A stretch of 28,260 nucleotides of DNA from Seminavis robusta (GCA_903772945.1 CAICTM010001489.1:1-28260), one strand, 5' to 3'; shown: positions 1 to 9,266, numbered from the stretch's first letter. Notes: generated from the letters alone by a model not told the origin. Program-made: numbers and translations.

Positions 1-455
1 CCCCAACCCTAACATGCAAAAATTTGGACGGTTTGAGTTGATGTCTTATCGATATTTATTTAGCTATTAAAAAAACTAAAGTATGCCTGGCCGACGTGTC
101 TCCGTGTTATTTGTTAGTGACGGAATCCAAGCCGCTCTCAACCCAATGTGGGGAGTGACCGCGCAAGATACCACGAATGCCTCGCCTACATATCTTTACC
201 CTCTCTGCCAGCTTCTCCACAGATGGCTCTCCCTCATGCTTCAACGGGCTGAGACAACTGGCTCTGTGCCTCTGTTCAATAGGAGAAGTTACTATGGGTT
301 AGAGGGAACTACCGGTATGGGGGGGGGGGCAGGATACAGGAACGCGAGCAGAACAACATCGAAGAGGGAGAGGGTGGTAAGGCTAGATGGTAGCAAGCTC
401 TAGCTAGGAGGCACTCTTTTCCTTTAGCAGTAAAAGATTAGCAGTTTGATTGCTA
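1..455. other. Intergenic, no supported gene
   Basis: No credible gene is seen. The only longer open frame (83-403, +) has low-complexity, unrecognisable content. There is an 11-G homopolymer at 319-329. The first bases contain a single CCCTAA-like hexamer, which is not a telomere array. The 3' end of the minus-strand gene that stops at 456 lies immediately to the right. Confidence 0.6.
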
Positions 456-2006
456 CTACTGAGTGGACTCCTGTTCCGTCTCCACCACGGTTTGATTGGA
501 CGACTGCAAATGACGATTCTTCCACTTTGGACCCAGCAATCCATGACTTTGCCGAAACGCCGCATACTCGGGGATGTGTCCATACTTTTGCCAGTGCTTG
601 TCTCCCATGGAACGAATGCTCCCACGCAGCACGGTGGTGATGAAAAAGTACCCCACCGACGCCAACGCCAGCTGTCCCAACCACGATGCAGTGGACGGAA
701 GCGTGGCCAATGTTTTGGCAGATGTGGAAAACAATCCCACGGCCGCCGAGAACAGAATCCATCCCAGATACGTTCCGGTCCAAAAAATCATTTCTCCCAA
801 GTAGTTTGGATGCGTGGACCATTTCCAGAGTCCCACATGACACCATTCGTATCGATTATTGTGTCGCTTGAATGCACTCTTTTGATAGTCGGCAATTGTT
901 TCCAGCAAGAGTCCCACCATTTGCAGTCCAATGGGAAGATAGATGCAAATCCATTTCAGCGGATGCAGTGTTGTTGTTGTTTTGACTGGGAGGAAAATGG
1001 TGGTCGCCTTTGGTACCATAATTCTAGATGATTGTTGGAGTCGAAGCCAGCACGGGCTGAGCATGGACGTGTATAGAAATGAGTATATGACCCAAATGAG
1101 ACATTTGACGGGGAGTGTTGGAGCATTGTTTTCATTGACATGTTGGATCTGTTTGTGTAGATCGGGCCAGTTGAAGTACTCTCTCCAAACAAAGAATACC
1201 CATGCACGGATTCCCCACACCACCACCAAACCACTATGCAGCAAGGTGGACACACCATTCCATTCGGGAGGCACCACCAGATCCATGGTTCGTAGTCGTT
1301 GGACATATACCGTCAAAGCGGCAGTCATGGGAATGGTGATTCCGAGGGCATATCCCACAGTGATAAAGTATAGGAAACAGTAAAATCCCACCGAAGCTCC
1401 TAGTAGACTCAAGGCATAGAGGGTAGCAAAGGAGAGTATTTGTCCCGATTCGGCTCCCCGATTTCCCCAAACCGCCATGAGAGATGGTCCCAGTGCCGAT
1501 AACAGTCGCTCTTTGGGGTTCACGCCATCACTGCTTTCGTCAAACATGGTCTTGGCGGAATTCTTGATCTGAGCCAGTTTGGCATCGAGTCGTTTCCGTA
1601 TCAGTTTTAGGTTTTGTTCATAGGGATAAGTCTTGTGTTTGGAAAAGGTTCCAAACAGACGTTTGATTCGTTGTTGTTTTCCATCTTGTTGTTGTGGTGG
1701 TGGTGGTGGTGCTTGTTCCTGAGTGGTGGTCGATTCCGTGGTTGTTTCTTCTGTAGATGAAGACGTGGGTACATCGATAGTATCCTGGTGACCACCATGC
1801 AATGGACCTACTCTGCTGGTGCTGCTGGTGCCGAACCAATCCTTGCGGTTTCGACGAAATGGCCTTCCTGGTGGACCATAGAATCTGTGAGTGTCATCCT
1901 GTTGTTGTGGGCGGAGATCATTCAGTCGGCGCCGATGAAAGAACCTTGCCGATGCAGGATCGTTGCAAAGACAACCCAACAACAGCAATGTAGCAATCCT
2001 TCTCAT
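456..2006 (-). CDS. DUF1295 / steroid 5-alpha-reductase-like membrane protein
   Basis: A single-exon gene of 516 codons starts at the ATG complementary to 2004-2006. Residues 1-20 form a hydrophobic leader ending ASA, which looks like a signal peptide. Residues 25-165 are a polar, Thr/Gln/Pro-rich region of low complexity. The membrane domain follows from about 190 to 465, with several hydrophobic helices. The family signature is in the C-terminal half: LETIADYQKSAFK (368-380), then LWKWSTHPNYLGE (393-405) with the His-Pro-Asn...Glu residues, then a C-terminal GDKHWQKYGHIPEYAAF stretch. This order is typical of DUF1295 proteins, relatives of 3-oxo-5-alpha-steroid 4-dehydrogenase and isoprenylcysteine methyltransferase, which act on lipid substrates with NADPH or SAM. 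The substrate is unknown. The roughly 190-residue N-terminal extension is longer than usual for the family. It is divergently arranged with the gene starting at 2589. Confidence 0.85.
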   Translation of the reverse strand: MRRIATLLLLGCLCNDPASARFFHRRRLNDLRPQQQDDTHRFYGPPGRPFRRNRKDWFGTSSTSRVGPLHGGHQDTIDVPTSSSTEETTTESTTTQEQAPPPPPQQQDGKQQRIKRLFGTFSKHKTYPYEQNLKLIRKRLDAKLAQIKNSAKTMFDESSDGVNPKERLLSALGPSLMAVWGNRGAESGQILSFATLYALSLLGASVGFYCFLYFITVGYALGITIPMTAALTVYVQRLRTMDLVVPPEWNGVSTLLHSGLVVVWGIRAWVFFVWREYFNWPDLHKQIQHVNENNAPTLPVKCLIWVIYSFLYTSMLSPCWLRLQQSSRIMVPKATTIFLPVKTTTTLHPLKWICIYLPIGLQMVGLLLETIADYQKSAFKRHNNRYEWCHVGLWKWSTHPNYLGEMIFWTGTYLGWILFSAAVGLFSTSAKTLATLPSTASWLGQLALASVGYFFITTVLRGSIRSMGDKHWQKYGHIPEYAAFRQSHGLLGPKWKNRHLQSSNQTVVETEQESTQ

Positions 2007-2588
2007 GGTGTACTGACAAAAAGATGCAATTATTATCAGGATATCTTGCTTGTGCTATGCTACCATACCGTATGACATATGCTATGCTGTGATCGTTCTC
2101 CTCAACAACAATCCTCTTGGAGCAAACGAGTGAAGTGGCGAGTTGTCAGATTTGAACTTGGCGATCCGGTACGGTGCGTACCGTATCCGTGACACAGATG
2201 TCATGATTTGAAATCTGAGCTGGTTATGAGCCAAAGACAAGCAGGCAGAGCTAAAATATGTTCGGACCACGAAACGTGGAAGATCATCACAGGGGCACCC
2301 CAACAAGCTCAAAGCCTTTTTCTCGAAGAATGCGAAATCGCCGAACCGATCAATCGAAGTTCATATTATGCGCCACATCATCACACCTTGTCAAACAACG
2401 TTGTTTGCAAATCACCAATCAAGCCACACATCATCAAAGCTCGGGAAAGCCAAGACGACCATGTGTCTGGATAGCCATACCCGGCTGTAGAATGATCAAC
2501 CACCAGCGACAAGTAATGAGAGCTAGCTGATTTCAAGTTTATCATCGTTGAGCAACGGAAGGAGGAGGGGGTTCTCTTCGCTACAACA
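2007..2588. promoter_or_regulatory. Shared divergent promoter region
   Basis: This 582-bp spacer separates the start codons of two divergently transcribed genes, so it must hold both 5' regions. It contains GGTAC/GTACC-type tetramers around 2168-2185 and a short repeated TATGCTATGCTG-like stretch near 2050-2092. No TATA box or other defined element could be assigned with confidence. Confidence 0.4.
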
Positions 2589-4999
2589 ATGGGGAACACA
2601 AGGCATGACGGACGGTGGAAAGCAAGATTTCGTTCAGGGATTTCTTCCCGGACAATCCTTGGCTTGGTATTTTTGCTGCTGGTGCATCTGCCAGTTCCGT
2701 GCGACGCTAGAGTTTCCTTTTTCTTGTCTTACACCACCATGATTGGTCTGGCGGGTCAAACGTCGCGATGGAAGAATACCATGCAATCCGAAGTGTCCCA
2801 TGCCGCAAAAAAGGCAGCACAAGCCACAGCCTGGCAAGAAGCTGCAGTCGAGGACGAAGCGGCATCGGAGACACTCACGAAAAAGGCGGCGGTGGAAGGA
2901 GAAGACGCTGGAGTGCTGCAGGAACAAGCCGACACTCTGGCTTCCAAGGGAAAAGCAGACCAGGCCAAAGCCATGGCAGAGGAAGAAGAAGCAGAAGGTG
3001 TCGCAGCTCAAGCAGCCGCAAGTGAAGTGGAATCTTCGGCTCTTTTTGCAGAAGCCGCGGCGGAGGAGGCGACCGCCGAGGAGGAAATGGTGAGTGCTGC
3101 TTATTAGCTTTTTCCCTTATTGTTTATACCTCATTTTTCAATCTCTCAATGCATACTATGATTTCTGATTATCTCCTTGCTTGTTCTGAATTGATCTGTT
3201 TCTCATTATGATCTATGTTTTATTTCAATGTCGCTTCCTTCTCCTTGCTTGTTCTGAATTGATTAAATTTTCACTCAATCTACTCAATCTACTCGACTCG
3301 ATGCTGGATGGATACGGTAGGTACGAGCAACCGAAGAAGCAACCCTGGCTGCAGACGACGCGGCGGCAGCAGAAGCTGATGAAGCGGCAGCTGCTGCTTG
3401 TCAATTGATCCCTGTGGTGGATGTGTTCTGTGATGTTGTGGGTGGAGTGGCGGCTGTGGGATTAGAGAGTCAATCGGCCCGATTTGCCGCCATGGCAGCA
3501 AGGGACTTTGCAGCTGCCGCTGCCGCCCAAGTGGAAGCCGACGCCGCCACTGCCGAAGCAACAGAATTACAAGCCCAAGCAGCAGAAGAAGGTGAAGAAG
3601 CTGGATCCCTTCAGGCAGGGGCAGCAGAACTGGAAACAAAGGTGAGTGCATGACAATCAACATACAATATCTTCCCGTCTTGTCGTCGCCGTCCTCACGC
3701 CAAAAGGTGGTTCCTTAATTATATTTCCAGGCAGACGAGGAGTTTGCACAAGCAGAATTGGAAGAGGAAAAAGCCAAGCAGGAACTTGAACAGAGTGCAC
3801 TGGATGAGAGCGAGGCTGGGGAGGAATCCACAAAGGCTGCTGGAGAAGAAGATGAAGCGACAAAATCATGGAGTGAATCGGTTCAACACGGTGCTGCAGC
3901 TTGTGGCAGTGCTGTGATGATGTCTGTAGCATCAGGTTTCGCCTTGTTGTTTTGGTTGGTCCGCATTGGTGGATCAACTGTTGTTCCATTGATTGCTTCT
4001 GTAGGCAGGGCTGCCTTTTCAGGAGTGCAGACTGGCAGTGCGGGTCTTATCACTGTGGATATTTTGCATGGGTGCAGCCACATTTTCCATCATGTGCTGT
4101 TGTTTGTTGCAGTTTTCGGGGTTTGGGGAGGGGAGCTGCTTCAACTACGGCAACTTCATTCGATGAAATCGATGGGGGGCATCCTACTTGGATTTGCACT
4201 GTCGTTGGCGACGATTCAAAGCCTTCTGATGCACGTTTTTCCAGCTGCTTGGCGGCACGAAGGGGGGTTACTATCGACGCTATGGACCAGCGTGAGGGAG
4301 TTTCTCCGTCGCGTGCCCGTGCTGTGCACGTTGGTCGTATTGGAGATTCTCTTGCTGTGGGTGAACGCGGGAAAGACACTGTTTTCAACCAGTGCGGTTC
4401 AAATAGCACAGCATTGGTGGCTTTGGGTTTTCCTTTTGGCTACCATGACAATTCACCATTCCTGCTTCTCGAGGTCGTCGGTTTCTGGAAGTCAGTGTGC
4501 CAAGGACACTTCCATCGGTGCATCAAGTGTGGTGAACTGCTCTGCTGCTGGGGATAGCAACAATCTACCATGCGAAACCACCTTGTGCAAAACCATTGAT
4601 GCTGTCGACTACGGCTCAAGCCATGCGACAAGTGGAACGCAAGAGGGAGATGATAATAGCGATGAAGAATGGGAAGAGATCGATTGCGAGGCTGATCAGC
4701 CCCTTCTACAAGAAGCCAGGACGTTGTCTCGAGAGGAGGAGGAGGCATCAGTTGTGAGCAAAGAGAAATGGTTTCACGAGCTTTTGATTGACGACTGCAA
4801 AAGGGTGCGCTTGCTTTTGCTTTTTGAGCTACTCATGGCTTCAGTCATGATAGCTCTATTTCGACAATCCGCGCCCTTGTTGGTAAAGCTGTGGCCGGCC
4901 TCGAAAGATTTAGTGCTCTCTTCTTGGCCGCATTTGCATGTCGCAGTCTGTGTTTGTACTGCACTTGGGCTGGCCCTCCTGGTTTGCGCATGTCTATAG
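2589..4999 (+). CDS. Orphan secretory-pathway protein: Ala/Glu-rich helix plus multi-pass membrane domain
   Basis: Three exons are inferred at 2589-3089, 3321-3641 and 3731-4999, all joined in phase 0 at GTGAGT...AG borders, giving 696 residues. The ATG at 2589 sits in a CAACAATGG context. Residues about 22-41 form a signal peptide or signal anchor. Residues about 60-320 are almost entirely Ala, Glu, Gln and Lys with regular spacing of Ala, suggesting long amphipathic helices or a coiled coil; this stretch spans all three exons. From about residue 335 there are roughly seven hydrophobic helices, with an acidic hydrophilic loop (about 565-625) before the last two. The protein ends in a hydrophobic Cys-rich helix. 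I recognise no family. A structural or scaffolding membrane protein is conceivable but unproven. Alternative splice choices in intron 1 are possible; the phase-0 TAG acceptor before 3321 is the only one that keeps the frame. Confidence 0.7.
3173..3263. repeat. 23-bp exact direct repeat inside intron 1
   Basis: The same 23 bases (beginning CTCCTTGCTTGTTC) occur at 3173-3195 and 3241-3263, with 45 bp between them. Both copies lie in the pyrimidine-rich first intron of the gene at 2589-4999, so an internal duplication of intron sequence is likely. Confidence 0.85.
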
Positions 5000-5135
5000 C
5001 TGAGGCCTACACAGCTCTCGTGTTCTTGGGCAGCTGCCACCTGTGTCCCATGTATGGGCCGCGCATGTCTATAGCTGAGGCCTACACAGCTCTCGTGTTC
5101 TTGGGCAGCTGCCACCTGTGTCCCATGTATGGGCC
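4986..5135 (+). repeat. 75-bp perfect tandem duplication over a stop codon
   Basis: Unit 1 is 4986-5060 and unit 2 is 5061-5135; they appear identical and head-to-tail. The stop codon of the preceding gene (4997-4999) lies inside unit 1, so the last codons and stop of the gene are present twice. The unit length is a multiple of three, and one other forward frame (4891-5142) stays open through both copies, giving a repeated 25-residue peptide. That frame lacks a credible start and is probably not coding. Confidence 0.9.
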
Positions 5136-6153
5136 GCTGTAAACTCAATTCATGACGCTCTCTTGGCATGGACTGTTACCATAGCGACACCATCATACAA
5201 TAGACCCTGTAATCTTATGCAATCAAGGGGAGGCTCGCCAAAATCTATCGTACCTTTGAAGCCGAATGTCTTACTTCTAACTACACACTTTTAAAATGTA
5301 GCCATGTATGTATGCCGGTACTCCTTTGGCCACCTGCAAATTGTGTTCAAGCAGAAGCAAGCTTGAGCCTCAATTGCTTACAGAGGAAGCATCGCGTGCC
5401 TCGAACAATGATGTCGTGGTAGACCTTCTTGGACCCAAATTGATAATCCCTTTTCAGGCAGATCCAAACTAGACGAAGTGCAAGTGCAAGGCAAACCTTC
5501 CACGGGCAGCCTTAGTGCTGGCGCCGTCATCATTCTCGGAAGAATCAAAGTGATTGACATGCGTCGTTCATGCTGGCCCATCTCCGGCTTCCCTAGATAC
5601 TGTAACTTCCCTACTCTAAACCCTCTCCTCTAGACTACTAAGAGATATACGTAGTATCTCAAGCTTGCTAGCCCTACTAGCTCAGGCTAGCCCCTCTTTG
5701 CCAGTGTAGCGGTACGGGTACCGGAGTGGACCTGGATTCTGGCAGCCGTTGCCTGAGATTTTTGGCAGAGTTTGATGGAGCAGTAGAGTAGCTACATGTA
5801 ACCCTTTCTTCGGCACGGTACGGTAGGGTTAGAGCGTGTTGAAGCGTGGCCTCCCAACCTCGTTTCACCATGGCGGTGTCTATTAGAGCCTGTCCACACA
5901 GAGAATCGAAGGCTACCAGGATTCGAACCCAAAAGTCAAAGTACGTATGTCAACTTCAGATTTATAGGTTCACAGTTCGCTACCCTTTCCACACTGTAAA
6001 AACAGATGAAACCAAAAAGTGAGGCTTGAAATCAAAGATCGGATCATTGGAATGCTGCCGTTGGTACACATGTTTCATTGGAAATTGCGCCATGGTCCTT
6101 ACCTTTCTTTGTTGTTGTAGTAGATCTAATAATAGTCCATAGTATTCAATGAC
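5136..6153. other. Intergenic, no supported protein gene
   Basis: About 1 kb lies between the 75-bp tandem repeat and the transposase. Short open frames (for example 5378-5581 on -) have no recognisable content. The stretch holds a tRNA-like sequence (5909-5987) and several GGTAC/GTACC and CTAG-type palindromic tetramers (5640-5720). The left end of the PIF/Harbinger element must lie in or near here, but no terminal inverted repeat matching the right side was found by eye. Confidence 0.5.
5909..5987 (-). other. Degenerate tRNA-like sequence (A-box/B-box pair)
   Basis: Read on the minus strand, GGTTCGAATCC (5919-5929) matches the pol III B-box/T-arm consensus exactly. An A-box-like TAGCGAACTGTG lies at 5971-5982. 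The ends AAGGGTA and TAGCCTT can pair at six of seven positions, over a total of 79 nt. However, the T stem is rich in G-U pairs, the D and anticodon stems do not form well, and no T-run terminator follows. A tRNA relic or a SINE head is more likely than a working tRNA. Confidence 0.25.
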
Positions 6154-7644
6154 ATGTACCTCTTCTGCATCTTGTTCCTGTTGCTTTTGCTACAGCGAGC
6201 TGTATTGGCAACAGGTCCTTTCGTTGATGCTGGAGGCAAACGTAAAGCATCGAACGATTATGGTTCCTCCAAGCGAACACGTACAGCTATCGCTGCATGG
6301 AAAGCATCCTCCCAGCTCTTGCTGGAACTTGATCCTTTGCTCTTTGGCCTACAGCAATCAGGTAGACATGACACTCCTCCAGTGAAACGTAAAAGAAAGT
6401 CTGTGAAACAGATATTTAGAGAGCTTGGACCAACGTATGTTAGACGTGCCTTTCGAATGAAAGAAGAGGACTTTTGGCATCTTCATGGATTGCTGAAAGC
6501 TTACCTTAAACCCAAAAAGGTGAAGAAGACGCATTGGGGTGTCGGTGAACAGAAAATAGGTGCCGTCAATGGGAAGATAGCCAGCTCCACCAGACTCAGT
6601 TGTGCTCTCAGATACTTCTCAGGGGGATCAGCTTATGACATCGCGGTGATGCATGGCATAAGTCATACCTCAGTCTATGACAGTATTTGGATGGTAGTAG
6701 ATGCGGTGAATAAGCTGAAAAGGAAACACGAATTCGCAATAGAGTTCCCCCGTCGATTCAGTAGACAGAGGGCAATCGCCAATGGTTTCAGAGCAAAGAG
6801 CAAAGCTGACTTTGACTGTTGTTGTGGGGCGATTGATTGCATGTTGCTTTGGACGGAACAGCCAACAGAGAGAGATTGTAAGATTGCTGATTGTCCATCC
6901 AAGAGGTTTCACTGTGCCAGGAAGCACAAGTTTGGTTTGAACTTACAGGCTGTGTGTGACCACGAAGCAAGGTTTCTTGATGTCTCAATCATGCATCCTG
7001 CTTGCTGCAGTGACTATCTTGCTTTCGTGACCTCACCGCTGTATTTCCGACTCGAAGACTTGACGCACCCACTGCTTGCCCCAGAGCTCTGTTTGTTTGG
7101 AGATAATGCATACGTGAACACAGGCTACATGGCAACACCCTTCAAGAATGTGGGAGCAGGAAGCAAAGATGCTTACAACTTCTATCATTCTCAAGTAAGA
7201 ATCAAGATTGAGTGTGCCTTTGGAATCTTGGTGCAACGATGGGGTATTCTGAGGAGAGCGTTACCGGCAACCATGGGACTTGCGAAGTCAACAGCTCTTG
7301 CATTGTGTCTGTGTCGTCTTCACAACTACTGTATTCATAGAAGACTTGGACCTGAAGAGAACAATCTGGTGCAGGATGATTTCGAAATTGAGGTGGCGGG
7401 TGGAATACCTTTGGAGGTGTCAGAGCTTACGTACCAAGAGGGAAGGACGGTTCGAAATAATACCTCACCAGAGCAGCTTTTACATGGAGGAGAACACTTT
7501 GATGACATTGATAGAAACTTCCGAAGACAGGAAGAAGAGCATCACAAAAAGATATGGGACATATTGCCCAGAGACCGGCTACATGAAGTAATAGCAGCTG
7601 GTGAGTTCAGTCGCCCAAGACCAACTTCATGGGATCAAGCGTAG
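6154..7644 (+). CDS. PIF/Harbinger-type DDE transposase (HARBI1-like)
   Basis: The 496-codon frame encodes a nuclease of the DDE_Tnp_4/HARBI1 family that cuts and rejoins transposon ends. A basic region (78-84) is followed by a helix-turn-helix-like segment (about 143-187). The catalytic core follows: Asp228 in GAIDC, a conserved DVSIMHP...SDYLAF block (286-291), Asp317 in LFGDNAYV and Glu353 in IKIECAFGILVQRWG. The spacing fits the family and no frame break is seen. The first 20 residues look like a signal peptide, which makes no sense for a nuclear enzyme. A TTTTGCTACAG splice-acceptor-like site ends at about residue 14, so the true start may lie in an upstream exon, with this hydrophobic piece actually intronic. 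The stop is 56 bp from that of its convergent partner. Confidence 0.9.
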   Translation: MYLFCILFLLLLLQRAVLATGPFVDAGGKRKASNDYGSSKRTRTAIAAWKASSQLLLELDPLLFGLQQSGRHDTPPVKRKRKSVKQIFRELGPTYVRRAFRMKEEDFWHLHGLLKAYLKPKKVKKTHWGVGEQKIGAVNGKIASSTRLSCALRYFSGGSAYDIAVMHGISHTSVYDSIWMVVDAVNKLKRKHEFAIEFPRRFSRQRAIANGFRAKSKADFDCCCGAIDCMLLWTEQPTERDCKIADCPSKRFHCARKHKFGLNLQAVCDHEARFLDVSIMHPACCSDYLAFVTSPLYFRLEDLTHPLLAPELCLFGDNAYVNTGYMATPFKNVGAGSKDAYNFYHSQVRIKIECAFGILVQRWGILRRALPATMGLAKSTALALCLCRLHNYCIHRRLGPEENNLVQDDFEIEVAGGIPLEVSELTYQEGRTVRNNTSPEQLLHGGEHFDDIDRNFRRQEEEHHKKIWDILPRDRLHEVIAAGEFSRPRPTSWDQA

Positions 7645-7700
7645 AACAAATAAAGTGTTAGTTGAAGGAAGTTGTCAGTGGCCAAAGCGATAGCACTCAC

Positions 7701-9266
7701 CTAGTCACTCTTTGACTTCTTTGGCTTGGATTCTTCAAGATGAGACAAACGCCGCTCTAAGCGGCGAATTTCCCTTTCATTGTCTTCCACTTGTGCCTTC
7801 CAAAAGATAATGGCTATTTCGTTCCTCTGGTCGCCAACCTTTGCATTCTCCTGCATCAATGCCATGCTGTTCTCCTTTAATTCCTTCTTCATGCTGCGAA
7901 GATTCTCAAAGCATTGCTGATATCCAATCTCGACTAGAGCAACGTTGCCAGCAATGACTGCTTGCCGGACATTCGAAACCTCTTCTTCATCTTCTGACTT
8001 CCTCTTGCGTGGCTTCTGCACTTTGGATGTGTCTGTTTTCACAGCATCCCCTGTAGCGGCGACATCCATAGAGACTTGGCTCACAACATGATCCAAGATC
8101 TGGTACTGGTCAGCCAAATGCCAGAGGTAAAGAAGGTAGGACTTCTCACCTTTGGATTCATGCACGAACGTGGCCTTATCGTCTCCTGCCTGCAGGAAGG
8201 TTCCCAATAGATCACTGCCCCAAACTTTCTTCCCTGGCATCTTTTTTTGTTGTTCCTCGCTGGACGAATCGGAATCGGGTTCTTCTTCCTCTTCACTGGC
8301 CTCTTGACTTGCAGCTTCAGCGTACTCAGCAGCTTTCTCGTGGATCTGACCTTCTCCAGCACCACTCTTTTCGAAACGGGCAATCAAGGTCGAGAGCTTG
8401 GACTTGCAGAAGGTCCACTTCGACTTGATGTATTCAACAGAGCAATGGGTAACTTCTGAGGCGAGAATCAAATCCTCAACAATGAAATCCTCGTGAAGGT
8501 TGGGCATCGATGGTATCTCGGCGAGAAACACATCATCGTGGTAAACAGCATGTAGCTCCTCGAAGAAATTGTCAGGAGCGTCATTGCGATTTCTTGCATC
8601 CAACCTCTGGCGGTCTTTCACAGTTCCAGCCAGTTTGAGTGACTTCTTGACCCTGTCATTACAGGCGGCAGCAAACATGCGTAAGAAATCACGGTGCTCG
8701 AAAGCTTGCTGCTTCGATTTCTTTTCACTCTCCCCCTGTTGGCTAATCATGTTTTTCGTGGCTTCAAAAATTGCCATTTCGGCATGTTGAAGAAACCTAA
8801 CATCTTCCTCCTTTTCGATTGGGTGATCAATCAGCCATTGCTTGAGTCGAGATACTGTCCAATTGTTGGGTTGTTCCCGCTTCTCACCAACTGAAACGAG
8901 AGGAATCTGGCAGCGCCGATTGACCTCCGCAACAATCTTTGGCTTCTTCGTTTTCAGGTTTCCGACCTGTTTCTTCTTCAACAAGGACCATGGCTCGCAA
9001 TCCACATCACCAAGATCACGAGAGCCATCTGCAGACTTCAATCCAAGGCACATCATCAGTAGCCAACCCTTATGATTGTTCTCATCTTCAGTGTAGAGTT
9101 GCCGAACAGTCTTGTTGGATGGAGAGGGCAACACTGGCTCAACTTGACTCGCAGCTCGTGGAACCATGGGGCGGCCAGTGTTGCGCGGCGGCTCAGCGAG
9201 AGTGCTGCGGCGAAAGTCATCATTGTCTTCATTGTCAGTATCTGTTCGAGAGGAGGAAGATGCCAT
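7701..9266 (-). CDS. Harbinger accessory protein, acidic/coiled-coil, putative DNA-binding partner
   Basis: This intact 521-codon frame has its ATG complementary to 9264-9266. I do not recognise a named domain with certainty. Residues 55-150 hold conserved-looking aromatic and basic positions (GWLLMMCLG, NNWTVSRLKQWLIDHPI). Residues 265-300 include VEYIKSKWTFCKSKLSTLIARF, which is reminiscent of Myb/SANT-like helices. Residues 313-337 are strongly acidic, KPRKRK (419-424) is a probable nuclear localisation signal, and about 455-515 is a charged coiled coil with a Lys-rich tail. PIF/Harbinger elements encode a second, Myb-like protein needed for nuclear import of the transposase and end recognition; its position next to the transposase suggests that role. 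It is hydrophilic throughout, with no signal peptide or membrane segment. Confidence 0.65.
   Translation of the reverse strand: MASSSSRTDTDNEDNDDFRRSTLAEPPRNTGRPMVPRAASQVEPVLPSPSNKTVRQLYTEDENNHKGWLLMMCLGLKSADGSRDLGDVDCEPWSLLKKKQVGNLKTKKPKIVAEVNRRCQIPLVSVGEKREQPNNWTVSRLKQWLIDHPIEKEEDVRFLQHAEMAIFEATKNMISQQGESEKKSKQQAFEHRDFLRMFAAACNDRVKKSLKLAGTVKDRQRLDARNRNDAPDNFFEELHAVYHDDVFLAEIPSMPNLHEDFIVEDLILASEVTHCSVEYIKSKWTFCKSKLSTLIARFEKSGAGEGQIHEKAAEYAEAASQEASEEEEEPDSDSSSEEQQKKMPGKKVWGSDLLGTFLQAGDDKATFVHESKGEKSYLLYLWHLADQYQILDHVVSQVSMDVAATGDAVKTDTSKVQKPRKRKSEDEEEVSNVRQAVIAGNVALVEIGYQQCFENLRSMKKELKENSMALMQENAKVGDQRNEIAIIFWKAQVEDNEREIRRLERRLSHLEESKPKKSKSD

Larger units (their letters stand above)
6154..9266. 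mobile_element. PIF/Harbinger DNA transposon, coding core
   Basis: An intact DDE transposase on + and an intact accessory protein on - converge with 56 bp between their stop codons. Two separate genes, a transposase and a DNA-binding or helper protein, are the hallmark of autonomous PIF/Harbinger elements. Both frames are uninterrupted over about 1.5 kb each, which suggests a recent insertion or continuing selection. The outer limits are not known: no terminal inverted repeat or 3-bp target duplication could be matched between 5600-6150 and 9270-9900 by eye. Confidence 0.75.

Noticed and set aside
1..20. Telomere-like CCCTAA at the window start
   Set aside because: Only one hexamer is present, with no tandem array.
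450..1031. 193-codon open frame on + opposite the DUF1295 gene
   Set aside because: It is the antisense shadow of a clearly conserved coding sequence and shows no protein-like motifs.
4891..5142. Forward open frame containing two identical 25-residue repeats
   Set aside because: It begins inside the third exon of another gene in a different frame; the repeat is explained by the 75-bp DNA duplication.
5378..5581. 67-codon minus-strand frame
   Set aside because: No recognisable content, neighbours or promoter; length is expected by chance.
5884..5910. Possible Harbinger left terminus (TTA followed by GAGCCTGTCCACACAG)
   Set aside because: The preceding TTA fits the target preference, but no complementary end was found in 9270-9900.
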